A stretch of DNA of 64,000 bases from Sternotherus odoratus (taxonomy: Eukaryota > Chordata > Testudines > Kinosternidae). The notes under the pieces were generated by a model, which saw nothing but the letters and a program-made list of their open reading frames with translations, was not told where the DNA came from and searched no databases. The stretch covers positions 7,219,206 to 7,283,205 of the forward strand of contig JAVMKO010000020.1 of NCBI GenBank assembly GCA_032164245.1, written 5' to 3'. The number at the start of each line of letters is the position of its first letter. Position 1 is the first letter of the stretch. This document shows positions 10,811-21,385 of this stretch, one piece after another. A program made the position numbers and the translations under genes.

Positions 10811-11480
10811 GCTCTTGTGGCTGCCACCATTAAATAATTGCTCTATAAATCATCCAATCAGGGAGCAAATAATTTCACATGACTTCTGTAACTAACTGAC
10901 CCAGTGCAAATTTTGAAGTTCAGATAGGGACTATTTAGAAAAAAATAGTAAAATATTAAATCGAAGGATGTTACAATGTTCTCATGATATTCAATTAGTT
11001 ATGGATTACTCAGTTTGAATGTTGAATATTTCTAAGTAGTATGTTATGGTTGAAATGGTTGTTTTTATAGCAGGTTGTTGTTGCTCACCAATAAATTAGT
11101 CCTTGGGCTTGATCCAGCTCTAACTGAATTTAATGGAAGTTTTGGGCTTGCACACACAGGGGGGGAGGAAAGTTTCATTTTGTTTCAGATGGTAAAATAA
11201 TGTAGTGTGAGATTAGTTCCAGAAAGAAATAAAGGTTTCAGAAGGAAGGAGCTGTTGTGGGCCCGATCCTGATCTCATTTAGGCCACGATTCAATCTTAA
11301 GTATTCTGTGTAAACAACTGCTCACAAAAAGCCATTTGCAATACTTAGTAGTAACTACAAGTTTAATTCCTCCTGTAAAACCCAGGGACCATGCTACATA
11401 TTCTTGAGCCCCATCTACTGGCATTTTGTCATTTAGCTTGCTATTTACAGACATCTCTACAGCCTTCTCTTGTAACATTC
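10811..11480. other. noncoding DNA, no gene seen
   Basis: Unique sequence with no recognised TE or coding region. Confidence 0.5.
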
Positions 11481-11485
11481 AGGAA

Positions 11486-11605
11486 AGCACTTGAATGTGC
11501 TTAAAACCGTCCCTATTCAGCAAATCGTTTAACGAGCTAAATTTTAAGCATGTACTTAAGTCTTCTTGGTTGCAATAGGGACTGCAATAGTATTGAACTG
11601 CTTTC
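11486..11605. repeat. CTTAA-type hairpin interspersed repeat
   Basis: 'ggaaagcacttgaatgtgct', 'cagcaaatcg' and 'ttaagcatgtacttaagtc' are arms of the hairpin family listed at 786. Confidence 0.5.
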
Positions 11606-11609
11606 CTGA

Positions 11610-13035
11610 ATGGGGGCTTTATGTCAATGTGAATCAGTAATAACACCACTTCATCCATATAAACTCAAGGTAACGCAAATCAGAATTGGGCCAATTACCT
11701 TTTTTCTGAATAGATTCAACTGTCCCTGTCCTATGTTAGCACCTATTTTGAATGGTCCCTCACAACCAAAGCCGCTTACAACCTCAAAAGGATCAGCATC
11801 TAATGCCTCCGGCATTCAGTCTGAGCTAACCAGCGTAAGCATATTTCCATTTCTATAATCACCTTGTTCTGAACTACTGTTCAGCGTGGTTGGTTTCTCT
11901 CGCTCTCTAAAGAAAAGAAGGGTTGGGGTGGGAGAGGAGCTAGTTAGAGATATTGGGTGCTGTCACAGACATACACACATGTATTTATGCCTTGTTGACT
12001 ACATCTATTATTGCATTACCTTGTTATAACAATATGCTTTCATCTGACTGCACAAGCTAAACCACCTAATGCAATTGCTATTAAATGTCTCCTTACATTT
12101 CTCAACACAATCCATCACCACAGAAACCCCAGATGCAGTCAAACAAAATCTAAAGCGAGCACATCAGAAAGCAACGAACTGTGCAAAACAACGGATACAA
12201 TGCAAATCCAAAAAAACCCTCCCCACAAAATTGGTTCTTGATGTTGAGGCCTGAAAGGAAGATAGAAACAGTGGCTCTTGGCATTGTCTGCCCTCAGTCC
12301 CAGAGCTGGCATCCCATTTTGCTCGGCAGTTGGAATAATTTGTTGGGTGTGTTGTTTTTTTTTGTTTGGTTTTTGTTTTTCCTCTTTGCTTGTTGTGAAA
12401 TCAGGTGTGTTCCCATCGGTAGCAGCCTCCGCTTCCCTTTTGAATTATTCATCAATGTAATCTAAACAATGGGAACAGAGGGGGGAAATGCACCCTCTTC
12501 TGACGCCTCTCCTAATTGTTTCAAGTGCTGATGAAATTCCAATTATGTTTTTCAATGCTATTTTGGCATATCAAACCAAGGGGAAGAGCAACCCAAAGCA
12601 AAACATAGGCATCCGCATAAAGATTTTTCCTGGCATTATCTTCAAATTACATTCCTCTTCTCGGTTATCAACATGTAACATTTTCTATTTCTTTTTAAAC
12701 GGAAAATGAGATGCACAATAGCACAGTCACTTTGCAATAACGGTTATTTTGTTGCGTGGAAGAGATGTTATCATGTTGATAGTTCTGTAAATTGACGCAC
12801 AGAGAAATAAGTCGCCTCTTGTCAAGTGCCTCATTCTCTCCAAAGCAGAGATCTGACACAGGGGCTGGTGCTTCTTTCCCTGGAGAGCATTAGAAAAAAT
12901 CCACAGCTAGCCCCTTGGCAGGTATAAATTGGCAGCTCTGACTCTGCTGAAACCAGTGGAAATATGCTGGTTTACAGCAGCTGGTCCCAAGTGTGTGGTT
13001 TTCACAAAGCTGCTGCATCGCCTGAAAATGAGGGA
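11610..13035. other. single-copy noncoding DNA, possible conserved block
   Basis: About 1.4 kb without recognisable TE sequence. Short frames at 12011-12709 are T-rich and show no domain. A homopolymer T stretch lies at 12354-12372. The repeat-free character of 12400-12900 makes it a candidate for constrained noncoding DNA, but that cannot be judged from one sequence. Confidence 0.4.
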
Positions 13036-13240
13036 GGGGAATGTTGTCTACTGGTTAGACTAAGGGACTGGGAGCTAAGATTCATGGCTCTTTGTTCTTG
13101 TCCCTGCTGCCTGACTTGCAGTGTCCCCTGAGGCAAGTAATTTAACTTCTCTGGGCTTTGCTTCCCCATCTGTAAAATGGGGCTAATACTTCCCTAACTC
13201 GACTGGGGGCTGTGAGGATGATTGAGGTGCTCAAATACTA
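13036..13240 (+). repeat. MIR/CORE-SINE-like relic
   Basis: Head 'tctactggttagacta', middle 'gaggcaagtaatttaacttc' and 'ccatctgtaaaatggggcta', tail 'ctgtgaggatgattgaggtg': full MIR-type order on the plus strand. Confidence 0.7.
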
Positions 13241-14060
13241 AGGGAATGGTGGCCGGCCAGGCAGGTAAATTTATGAATGGCTCCAAAGTTCGCTGATGTT
13301 GAACTGCTCTGATAACTCATTTCTAGCCCTTTAACATTTCTGCTTGTTTCTTGATATCTCCAGCTCACTTGCTGGATAGACCCTTCTGCTTCAGGGCTCA
13401 ATTTCTAACTATTGGAGGATTATGAAGACACGTTTCTGGAAGCTCATGATCCAGGTTTCATGCACCTTCCTCTGATGGTGAAGGTCACTGTCAGTGACAG
13501 GGGTGTGGACGAGACGGATCATGGCTTCTGGGCTAGGAAAGAGTCCATCAAGTCCTATGTTCCTATAAAGAGAATCAGTTCTGTATAGAGACATTTTTTG
13601 TTTGTGGGCCTAGAAGTCCAGTCTCATTGTGCTTATCTGCACAGTCCAAACAGGGAGTGAAGCCTTTATTGTGTAAAGCCAAATGCATGTAGAAGTGTTT
13701 GCATTTCAATTCAGGATTTGGAATTATTAATGCATTCCAGAAATGGGTTTAATGATGTATTTAAAAGCTGTATTAAATTAATGATTCTTGTTACAACCTA
13801 ATCTTTTTTTGCAAGAAAAAGGTAAAGTATATCATGAAAGATCAAATACTTATTCAAAATTTAATTAATCCTGTGTTATATAAACCACTCTGCTTCATTA
13901 AAAATGCTGGTAGTGTCTTCAACCCTTTTTTCTCTCACTCATTCACACACACACACTCACAATCCAGCTGATATTTGTAGTAGTTAATTGAGCTAAGAAG
14001 TGCTAAACATTCTGCAAAAGCAATAGCCATAACAATAAAACTCTCATTGTTCCCCTTTGG
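13241..14060. other. noncoding DNA, no gene seen
   Basis: Unique AT-rich DNA with a short CA run at about 13945-13958. No gene signal. Confidence 0.5.
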
Positions 14061-14064
14061 GACT

Positions 14065-14215
14065 AGAGAGTAAAGAGGGTCTTGTAGTTGAAAGTACAGG
14101 GTTGGGGGGAGGGGTTAGGGTTCTAGTCCCAGTTTTGTCACTGACTTTTGTGACTTAACCATCCTGTGCCTCAGTTTCCCCAGCTGTACAAATTTGAATA
14201 GCAAGTCATGTGGTG
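14065..14215 (+). repeat. MIR/CORE-SINE-like relic
   Basis: 'ggttctagtcccagttttg', 'tgtgcctcagtttccccagc': MIR-type centre, tail missing. Confidence 0.6.
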
Positions 14216-14384
14216 TACGGAATAGTTAATAATTGCAGGAGTTTTGACACTTTTGAATTGCATCCTGCTTCCACGGTGTGGTGTTATTTATTACTATTAA
14301 TTGTTTAATAATTTTCTAATGTAAAATATGCTGTGCTTGACACTAAATTTAAAGATACTGTCTAATACAAAGAAATAAGATATA

Positions 14385-14620
14385 TTTTTTTAAATTACGG
14401 TAATGCCTAGAGGCCCCTTTGTGCTTACACATAGTAAGAGACAGTCCATGCCCTGAAGGGCTTACAATCTCAATAGACAAGAGAGACAAAGGGAGAAAGG
14501 GAAAGCAAAGATGAAGCAAGGTAACCAAGGTCATACAGTAGGTCAGTGGCAGAGCCAGGAATAGACCCAGGTCATCCCCTGTATCCCAGTCCTGTGCATC
14601 GAACTGTGCTGCTTCTCCCA
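14385..14620 (-). repeat. L2/MIR-like relic, antisense
   Basis: 'acggtaatgcctagaggcc', 'gacagtccatgccctgaagg', 'gcttacaatctc', 'aaggtcatacagtaggtcag' and 'agagccaggaatagacccag' form the reverse-orientation signature. It is among the better-preserved copies in the window. An open frame over it (14349-14624, minus) is incidental. Confidence 0.7.
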
Positions 14621-14629
14621 CCAATGATC

Positions 14630-15000
14630 TAAATATTAAATCTGTACAAAGCCCGTATCAGTGGGAACTAAAAGGGAATTAAGAAAACCGAATTAAGACC
14701 ACTTTCATTTTGAATGAGAGGCTCTATCCAGGGGTTTAATTCCATTTAATTAAGTTACTTTAAATTCATACCTTTGATTAATTCCAACTAATCTCATGAG
14801 GCACAGTGTAGTCTGAGAAGATAGAAGACCAGACTGTCAGGTGTTCTGGTGTCACCTTTGCTGGCCAATTTTGTGATCGTTCTTTTCGAAGCAAGAAGTT
14901 GTTTGAGCAGCTACAAGGGAAATCATTATTTCAGCTACAGAAAAGCTACAAATAACTCGAATTTCAGAACAGGTTTTAGTCCATAAATGATGTACAGACT
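14630..15000. other. noncoding DNA, no gene seen
   Basis: Unique. Contains 'ttccatttaattaagttac' but no further structure. Confidence 0.5.
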
Positions 15001-15004
15001 GGAA

Positions 15005-15155
15005 TATCCTGTGAGATTTGAGGACTTCAATAGCTCAGATATAGGTGAGAGGTTTATTGCAGGAATGGGTGGGTAAAATTCTTTGGCCTGTGTTGTTCAG
15101 GAGGTCAGACTAGATGATCATAACGGTCCCTTATGACCTTAAAGTCTATGAGTAA
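15005..15155 (+). mobile_element. CR1 LINE 3' UTR fragment
   Basis: 'cctgtgttgttcaggaggtc', 'agactagatgatcataacgg' and 'gaccttaaagtctatgag' are the 3' UTR of a common turtle/bird CR1 subfamily. It is 5' truncated to about 150 bp. Confidence 0.85.
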
Positions 15156-15184
15156 AGATTTGGGGATAGCAACAAACAAGCACC

Positions 15185-15192
15185 ATCTAGAA
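15185..15192 (+). repeat. 8-bp target-site duplication, left (ATCTAGAA)
   Basis: Identical to 15932-15939 and immediately outside the hAT terminus. Confidence 0.85.
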
Positions 15193-15931
15193 CAGTGGTT
15201 CCCAAACTGGGTTGGTGAACCCCTGGGTGGTTCGTGAAATGTTACAGGGAGTTCTCAGGGGGGAGGTGGGTAAATTCCCTAATAGTGGACAGACCTCAGG
15301 CAGCACGGGGTCAGCAGCCTAGAGCCCCTGGACTTCCAAGAGCTAAGCAGATCAAAGTAAGCATATCTATCACACTGAGGAGATTTAAACTTTAAGACTC
15401 CTCAGAAGAAATGGAAAGGGAGGTGGATATTTTTTGCTGTTTTTAAAATTAAATAGGCAGCTAGTATTGTTTTTAAAATCATTATGAAGAACAAGATTAA
15501 GTTTTGTTGTAATGTGCGTTGTTTGTCTGGACTGCTCAAGACTTAAATGCTTGTGTAGGAGAAACTTTTTGAGTTGGCTTCTTAAAATACCTTCATGCTG
15601 TTTCATATCTGATACTCCTGGATACATAGGAGCCTTGTCTTATAACAGACTTATTCAAAATGATACAGGCTATGAAAGCGAGATCTTGGAAGAATTTTGC
15701 TGTTTTCATAATGCAATAAAATACTGCAATATTAAATAAATATAAATAATAAATAATAAGTGTGTAATAAGCATGTAATAAAAACAAATTTTATATTTCC
15801 AAGATCACTGCTTTTATAATTCATACTCTCATAAAGGGGAAAGTCCCTGGAAATATTGTTAGGAGGGGTTTTGTGAGACTTGACATCTTAATGAAAGGGG
15901 TTCACAGGTTGTTAAAGTTTGGGAACCACTG
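15193..15931. mobile_element. non-autonomous hAT element with intact ends
   Basis: Left end CAGTGGTTCCCAAACTGGG; right end 'agtttgggaaccactg', giving a terminal inverted repeat CAGTGGTTCCCAAAC. Flanked by perfect 8-bp duplications ATCTAGAA, the length made by hAT transposases. 739 bp with an AT-rich interior. Frames inside (15385-15787 on both strands) are not transposase-like, so it was mobilised in trans. Near-end blocks 'gggttggtgaacccctgg' and 'gaaaggggttcacaggttg' are subterminal repeats. Confidence 0.92.
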
Positions 15932-15939
15932 ATCTAGAA
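15932..15939 (+). repeat. 8-bp target-site duplication, right (ATCTAGAA)
   Basis: Matches 15185-15192 exactly. Confidence 0.85.
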
Positions 15940-17480
15940 ATAGCTTTTGGTGCAATAGCAGCAATGGTGGACGATTCTATGATCCCCAATTAATCCTGCA
16001 TGGAACAAAGTGTCAGAGTGCGGAAGCCGTGCAAAACTCAGCACTTTCTTGTTTTGCAGTCGTGTGTGAAAAGCTTTTGTTTTGCAGTTTGTGTAGCTCT
16101 CCTGGGATGGGCTGTGAGCTTGGCAGAATGGGGTTTGCAAATTTCAGAGTGAAATTCAGCTGCCGTGAGCAGCATGGTTTGGGACTCGCACATAACTCAG
16201 TCCAGGATAGCACACAGGTTTGCGAAGATCTCAGCCCAGGCTTGGGGATTGTTACCAACGTCGTAGGATTTTGGAAGCATTTAAAATCTAGACCTCGTTT
16301 TCAAAAGCGGCCCAAGGCATTTGAAAGAGGTTGAACCACAATCCCAGCTCTGAGACATTAGGACATTGAGTGCGAAAACCGGAGCTGGACACAAACTTGA
16401 CAACTCAAGCCTATTGTTAGCTTGGAGGCCGGATGTTTCTCTTTCTCACAGAGTGGGGAAGGGCTGAGTGGTCTTGGATGGGGGACAATTTTCCCATATC
16501 CCTAGACCTGGCCTCACCAGAGAGAACAGAGGCTCACCGTGGAGGGCCAAGGTGTTGAACGGTGGCACTGCTGCTGAACATGTTCTGATTTCAGTGGCCC
16601 TAAAATGCATCTAGAATAACCCCCAATGAAGTCAGTGGCGTTAGATTTACACTCTTGTGACTCAGATCAGAACCTGGCCTTAATGTCGGATTCAAAGTCC
16701 CATGAGGTCAATGGAATGATTGCTATAAACTTCGGTGGGGGCTTGGATTTAGAGCCTTGTGCTGCCATAGTGGAAAAAAACCTTGAAGAGCATAATAGAC
16801 AACAAATTCAGGTCTGACTTTCAAACACCCCCAAAATTCAGAGATAGTCAGATCCAGCATTTTGGCTAAGCCCATTGTATCCTTATTGGACGTTTTAATG
16901 AATTTGTTAGAAAACAATTATTTCTCCACACATTTTGGAAACAGCCTGTAGGAAGGACTAGGAAATTATAACTCTACTGTAAAATTCTCAAGGATGGCTC
17001 AAGAATACACAGAAAAGATCTTTCTCTATTCAGTTTGTAGGGTTTTTTTACAATCATTTCTATAGAAGCCTATTAATTCCCACCCTCTCCAATTCATTTT
17101 TATTTGGGCACAAATGTTCCCCCGACACCACAGAATCCAAGTGCCTTGCAAATATTGTGTCTTCCCACCCCGCTGTGAGGTCAGGAAGTGGTGTTGTCCC
17201 TGTTGTGCAAGGGAGGTGGGGTGGAAGCGGAGCATTGAGACAGAGAATGTCTGAAAGAGAATGTCTGAGAGTGCCTAAGTTACTTGCTTAAGTCAAATTG
17301 AAAATCTACGGGAGCTGGGCAAGTAACTCACCTAGGAGCTTCTGAAAAATCACATTCTAGTGATTTGCCTGAGGTGTCTCAGGGAGTTGTTGGCCAAGTC
17401 AGGGATCAAACCCAGTTCATCTCCCCCCTCATGCAGTGATAAGACCACCCTTGCTGTTTATAAAATGTTTCCATTAGGAG
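15940..17480. other. noncoding DNA, no gene seen
   Basis: Mostly unique. 16620-16720 holds a fragment like the 'gaagtcagtgg' hairpin family; 17265-17370 holds a 'gtgcctaagttacttg...ggagcttctgaaa' fragment of an old interspersed repeat. A 101-codon open frame at 16029-16334 shows no family resemblance. Confidence 0.45.
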
Positions 17481-17484
17481 TTAT

Positions 17485-17615
17485 ATGCAGTGGTATTGTA
17501 GCTGTGTTGGCCTCTGGGTATTAGCTAGAGAGAAGGTGGAGGAGGTCATATCTGTTATTGGACCAACTTGTCCAATAAGTTTGTCAAGAGACAAACTTTC
17601 AAGCTTACCCAGAGT
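17485..17615 (+). repeat. foldback SINE/Penelope-type terminal repeat
   Basis: 'attgtagctgtgttggcctc', 'attggaccaacttgtccaat' and 'gacaaactttcaagcttacc' match an abundant reptile repeat in which 'attggaccaactt' lies between inverted arms. A second, interrupted copy occupies 20020-20300. Class is uncertain. Confidence 0.6.
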
Positions 17616-17619
17616 TCTT

Positions 17620-18020
17620 TTTCATTAGGAGTCGTCAGCCTACAGCTGCCATCATCACTAAAAACAAATTTTCAAAAACCTCCCAACATTTCCCCTCCTT
17701 CTCACCCCACAAATATGCATCTCCTTTACATATAAGTAAATCATCCAAAAATTGACTGCTGCTACCTCCTTGAAAACATTTCTTTGGAAGCTTTCTCCCC
17801 GTTCTGTGTAATTTATCCTTTGTCATTTCTGTAGCTTGGAGTTGCAGTAATATTTTTCCCCCTCTTCCACCAAGGGATTTTTGAATAGAGATTCAGTGTT
17901 AGCCATGTGTTTATGACACTCGGGGGGCTTTTTGTAGTGTGTGCCTCTATCTCAGATGACAATGCAAATAAATTGAAGCCTCTGTTTTGTTGCAAGGCCC
18001 TCATGCAGCTATGGCAGCTG
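17620..18020. other. noncoding DNA, no gene seen
   Basis: Unique sequence; nothing recognised. Confidence 0.5.
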
Positions 18021-18024
18021 GTGG

Positions 18025-18620
18025 GCTGTTACAGCTGATTATAGGGAGCCTAATGGAGAAAGTTCTCAGGGTTGAATAAATAAAATGATAAAGCTTCCTC
18101 CCAGGCTCCCCAGTCCAGCTAAACAGTCCCCCTCAGTTGCAGGGTAGCTGATCTTTGTGGATAGACTAGGCTCAGTTCCCTGCCCAGAGCAGGTGAGTCC
18201 AATCCAGTCAATTAAAGAGGGCTAGGCTATACCTGAGCTTATAAAGGGCTGTTAGAGGGCAGGAAAAGGAGGGATTGATTGAGGCAGACTGTTTCAGGAG
18301 AGGGAAAGCAATAGTAGACTGGAGCTAATTTCCATGGGGAGTACCCTGGAAGAAGGGGCCAGGTGCTGAGGGAGACAGCCCAGAGGCCATGCTCCAGAGA
18401 GGGAGTGGAGCTGGTCAGAATAAAGCAGCTGCCAGAAGCCCATGGGAGGGGTGAAGCTAAAATGTGGAAGTAAGGACTGAGTTAAACTGTATTTCTGTTT
18501 GTGTTCTTGCTGGTATTTAGAAAATAACCCCTGGCAAGAGACTGGGCATGGTAGCCTATGCTTTGGAGCTGGGGAGAAGTCCTGCCTGGTAATGCTCTCT
18601 TTCCTTCCCAAATATATGTT
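18025..18620 (+). mobile_element. LTR-like block (retroelement), plus orientation
   Basis: Resembles a turtle LTR-type repeat: 'gagggctaggctatacctg' followed by a TATA-like 'ttataaagggctg' (18240-18251) and, further on, an AATAAA at 18420-18425. Exact ends and target duplication were not found, so limits are approximate. Part of it (18264-18374) recurs inverted at 19722-19832. Confidence 0.55.
18240..18246 (+). promoter_or_regulatory. TATA-box-like motif in LTR-like block
   Basis: TTATAAA upstream of a GC-moderate transcript-like segment that reaches AATAAA about 175 bp later, consistent with U3-R layout. Activity is not implied. Confidence 0.35.
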
Positions 18621-18664
18621 GTGTGTGGCCTTTGTAATGACTAGCTAGGAACATTGCTTTCAAC

Positions 18665-18870
18665 AAGCAAATTTCTCACATGGGAGAATGAGAGAGACGA
18701 GGCTTGCACCTCTCTGGGGTCCCTGATTCTGGTTCTAGTTTTGCCATTGCTAAGATTTCACCCAACCTGTTTCTTGTCTTGGTTTACCTCTCTATAAAAT
18801 GGGTGTGATGCCACTTATCCTGCCAGGGGACTGTAGGGCTTACCAAATGGATTTGATCACACTTGCTGTG
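18665..18870 (+). repeat. MIR/CORE-SINE-like relic
   Basis: 'tctggttctagttttgccat', 'ggtttacctctctataaaat' and 'tgccaggggactgtagggct' in MIR order, diverged. Confidence 0.55.
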
Positions 18871-18920
18871 CAAGTACATGTATAAAGAGAGAATACACAA
18901 TTGATGCATATTTGAATAAA

Positions 18921-19112
18921 AGAATCAGAGAGGTAGCCGTGTAAGTCTGGAATTGCAGAAGTGACAAAGAGTCCTGTCAGAAATCATAAGCTTTCGTGGG
19001 GTAATACCCACTTTGTCGAATGCATGCATCTGACAAAGTGGGTATTAGCCCATGAAAGCTTATGCTTCAATACTTTAGTTAGTCTTTAAGGTGCCACAGG
19101 ACTCTTTGTCAG
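18921..19112. mobile_element. Penelope-like element terminal hairpin, with 12-bp TSD
   Basis: Two inverted copies of a Penelope 3' end meet at 'gaatgcatgcatctg' (about 19019). The right arm has 'cccatgaaagcttatgc' and 'ttaaggtgccacaggactc'; the left arm has the inverse 'gtcctgtcag...cataagctttcgtggg'. TATTTGAATAAA flanks it on both sides (18909-18920 and 19113-19124). No coding remnant. The same termini are contiguous with a GIY-YIG reading frame at 59579-60262, which justifies the Penelope label. Confidence 0.8.
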
Positions 19113-19124
19113 TATTTGAATAAA

Positions 19125-19720
19125 GGGTCAATTAGTTGTTATAGATGAAAGGGCTCTTGACTGGAGGGAGAAGGGTTCAGGGGATTACTTCTCTTTGCAT
19201 GTGGTGAAAGGGGTGGGGAAATCCAAGCTAGATCTTGATTAGATGGGTTTGACTGTTAGGTGGGGTTCTCATATTGAGACCCATTGCTGTATACTGCACA
19301 GTCCAACAGGCCGGTAGATTGTTTATGACCATCTATAACCTTCTACTGATGTTTAGGTGTAATATGCTTATAACATCTCTTAACCACTTACTAACTCCAT
19401 TTCATAAACTACTTATCAATGCACCCTTAAACATAAAGTGTGAGCCAGTATCTTCAGATTCTTAGGTTAGAGTTGTTATAGAAGAAAATGTATTTTACAA
19501 TGAGTCAGCAGTGTGAGCAGTACCATTGGCGTGAACTGCATTTGCTTAACTGTGTGTGTGTGTGTGTGTGTTGTAACTCTGTACTGCTCATGGCAAAAAG
19601 AGATTTGCTATAACTAAGGTGGTTGATGGATCTGTTTTACTTAGTTTATGAGCTCTTGGGAGGAAGGGACCTGCTATGTGTGGCCCCTGCTCCCTCTCTA
19701 CGGTACCCACCTCAGGGTGG
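19125..19720. other. noncoding DNA with a TG microsatellite
   Basis: Unique sequence. A (TG)n run of about 13-14 units sits at about 19551-19571. Confidence 0.55.
19551..19571. repeat. (TG)n microsatellite
   Basis: Uninterrupted TG dinucleotides following 'taac'. Confidence 0.9.
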
Positions 19721-19721
19721 T

Positions 19722-19832
19722 CTCCCTCAGCACCTGGCCCCTTCTTTCAGGGTACTCTCCACAGAAATTAGCTCCAGTCTACTATAGCTTTCCCTCTCCT
19801 GAAACAGTCTGCCTCATTCGATCCCTCCTTTT
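19722..19832 (-). mobile_element. inverted partner of the 18264-18374 LTR segment
   Basis: The reverse complement of this 111-bp stretch aligns without gaps to 18264-18374 with 7 mismatches by my count (about 94%). It spans the blocks 'gaggcagactgtttcaggag', 'agtagactggagctaattt' and 'gaaggggccaggtgctgagg'. It is a fragment of a second copy or a local inverted duplication. Confidence 0.85.
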
Positions 19833-20019
19833 TGTTCTGCAACAGTACAACACCTACCACGATGGCTTCCTAGTCCATGACTGGGGCTCCTAGTCATTAC
19901 CCCTATAAAAAACAATAACAGGAGGAGGAATTGGGCTCCATCCCTCAGGTCACCTTGAAGTTCCACGTAGCTGCAGATTTGATGCAGTATGATATAATAC
20001 CATGTGGTTTTATTTTCAT

Positions 20020-20300
20020 GTTGTTATAGCTGTGTTGGCTCCAGAATATTAAAGATAATAGAATATCAGATTGGGAAGGGACCTCAGGATCATCTAGTCC
20101 AACCCCCTGCTCAAAGCAGGACCAATCCCCCAACTAAATCATCCCAGCCAGGGCTTTGTCAAGCCTGACCTTAAAAACCACTAAAGACATTAACTCACCC
20201 ACCTTTGTCTCTTACTGGACCAACTTCTGCCGGTTGAGCTCAAAAGTTTCCCTTTCAGTGATAGAAATTGGTCCAGTAAAAGATACTGTCTCACCCACTT
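20020..20300. repeat. foldback repeat split by a CR1 fragment
   Basis: Left part 'gttatagctgtgttggctcc' (20025-20057) and right part 'cacccacctttgtctcttac...attggtccagtaaaagatac' (20193-20300) belong to the family at 17485. The right part folds on itself through 'actggaccaacttc' and 'aaattggtccagt'. The CR1 piece between them shows the foldback repeat is the older insertion. Confidence 0.65.
20056..20190 (-). mobile_element. CR1 3' end nested in a foldback repeat
   Basis: 'gaagggacctcaggatcatc', 'tccaaccccctgctcaaagc', 'atcatcccagccagggcttt' are the antisense CR1 3' terminal region. The 3' end lies at the left with an 'agaatat' type tail unit. Confidence 0.88.
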
Positions 20301-20970
20301 AGCCCCCCTCTGTCTATTATTCCACATAGGGAACAAAACCCACATACTTTCCATTAGGAGCAGGTGAGCTTCAGGATTAATGAACAACAAAGCAAGCTGC
20401 CATTTTGATGAATATCCCAGCAGTACACGTACAACCGAAGAGTGCCCACAAAGGATGCTAAAGAATGACCAGTTTCTCCCATAACTTATTTGACTTCCCC
20501 TCCCCTTTCCAAGGAATGAATTGCACTCCGTTTCCAGTGATCTCACATCAACTCGCATGCCAACTACTTAATATAATGGGGCATGCAAAAATATCAATCA
20601 CTGTCTAACCGAATTTCTTACACTCCCTCTACTTTGATGTATAGGCTTAAGCTATGGCAACCCCTGAGAGGCAGGAAGGTAAAAGTCAAGCCTAGCATGA
20701 ATGCTGTTCAAAGGGAATATAAACCTCCCAATCAGGAAGAAGGTGTGATTGCATAGCTGCCACTTTAGGGTTCAAAGCACAACAGGTTCAAATTAGGGAC
20801 AGGGGCCATTTAGGACTTTGTAATCCATTGTGACCAGAGATACAATCCTGAGCAAAGCTGCATTATCACAGGGGTAGCCATGGGAGTCAGCATGTCTTAG
20901 AAACACCCCCATCCAGGCACAATTGCTTTTCCTGCTCTGAAGCATAAACTGGCTCACAGGGGCTGTATAA
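20301..20970. other. noncoding DNA, no gene seen
   Basis: Unique; a 122-codon minus-strand frame at 20190-20558 covers CR1/foldback sequence at one end and shows no domain. Confidence 0.5.
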
Positions 20971-20974
20971 ATAA

Positions 20975-21385
20975 CAACTCCAACGAGAAACTGCAGAACT
21001 GGAATTAATTTGCAAACTGGACACCTTTAAATTATGCTTGAATAAAGACTGGGAGTGTCTGGGTCATTACACAAATTGAAAACTATTTCCCCATGGTAAG
21101 TTTTCCCTTGCTGTTACTCACGCCTTCTTTGAAATGGACCATCATGATTATCACTACAAAAGTTTTTTTTTCTCCTGCTGATAATAGTTCACCTTCGTTA
21201 ATTAGTCTCTTAGACTTTGTATGGCAACCCCCATCTTTTCATGGTCTATGTATATGTATATATATCTTCCTACTTTATTTTCTACTTCATGGAGCTGATG
21301 AAGTGGGTTCTAGCCTATGAAAGCTTATGCCCAAATAAATTTGTTAGTCTCTAAGGTGCCACAAGGACTCTCGTTCTCATCCCTG
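20975..21385 (+). mobile_element. Penelope-like element, 3' terminal ~400 bp
   Basis: Begins in the C-terminal coding tail ('ctgcagaactggaattaatt', 'aataaagactgggagtgtct') and runs through the 3' UTR ('actacaaaagttttttttt', 'atatatcttcctac') to the terminal 'gaaagcttatgcccaaataa' and 'taaggtgccacaaggactct'. Collinear with the reverse complement of 59579-59910. 5' truncated; no intact reading frame. Confidence 0.82.

Noticed and set aside
16029..16334. 101-codon frame on the plus strand
   Set aside because: No recognisable domain; a minus-strand frame of similar length overlaps, as expected by chance.
18921..19112. MicroRNA-type hairpin
   Set aside because: The fold is explained by two inverted Penelope termini flanked by a target duplication.
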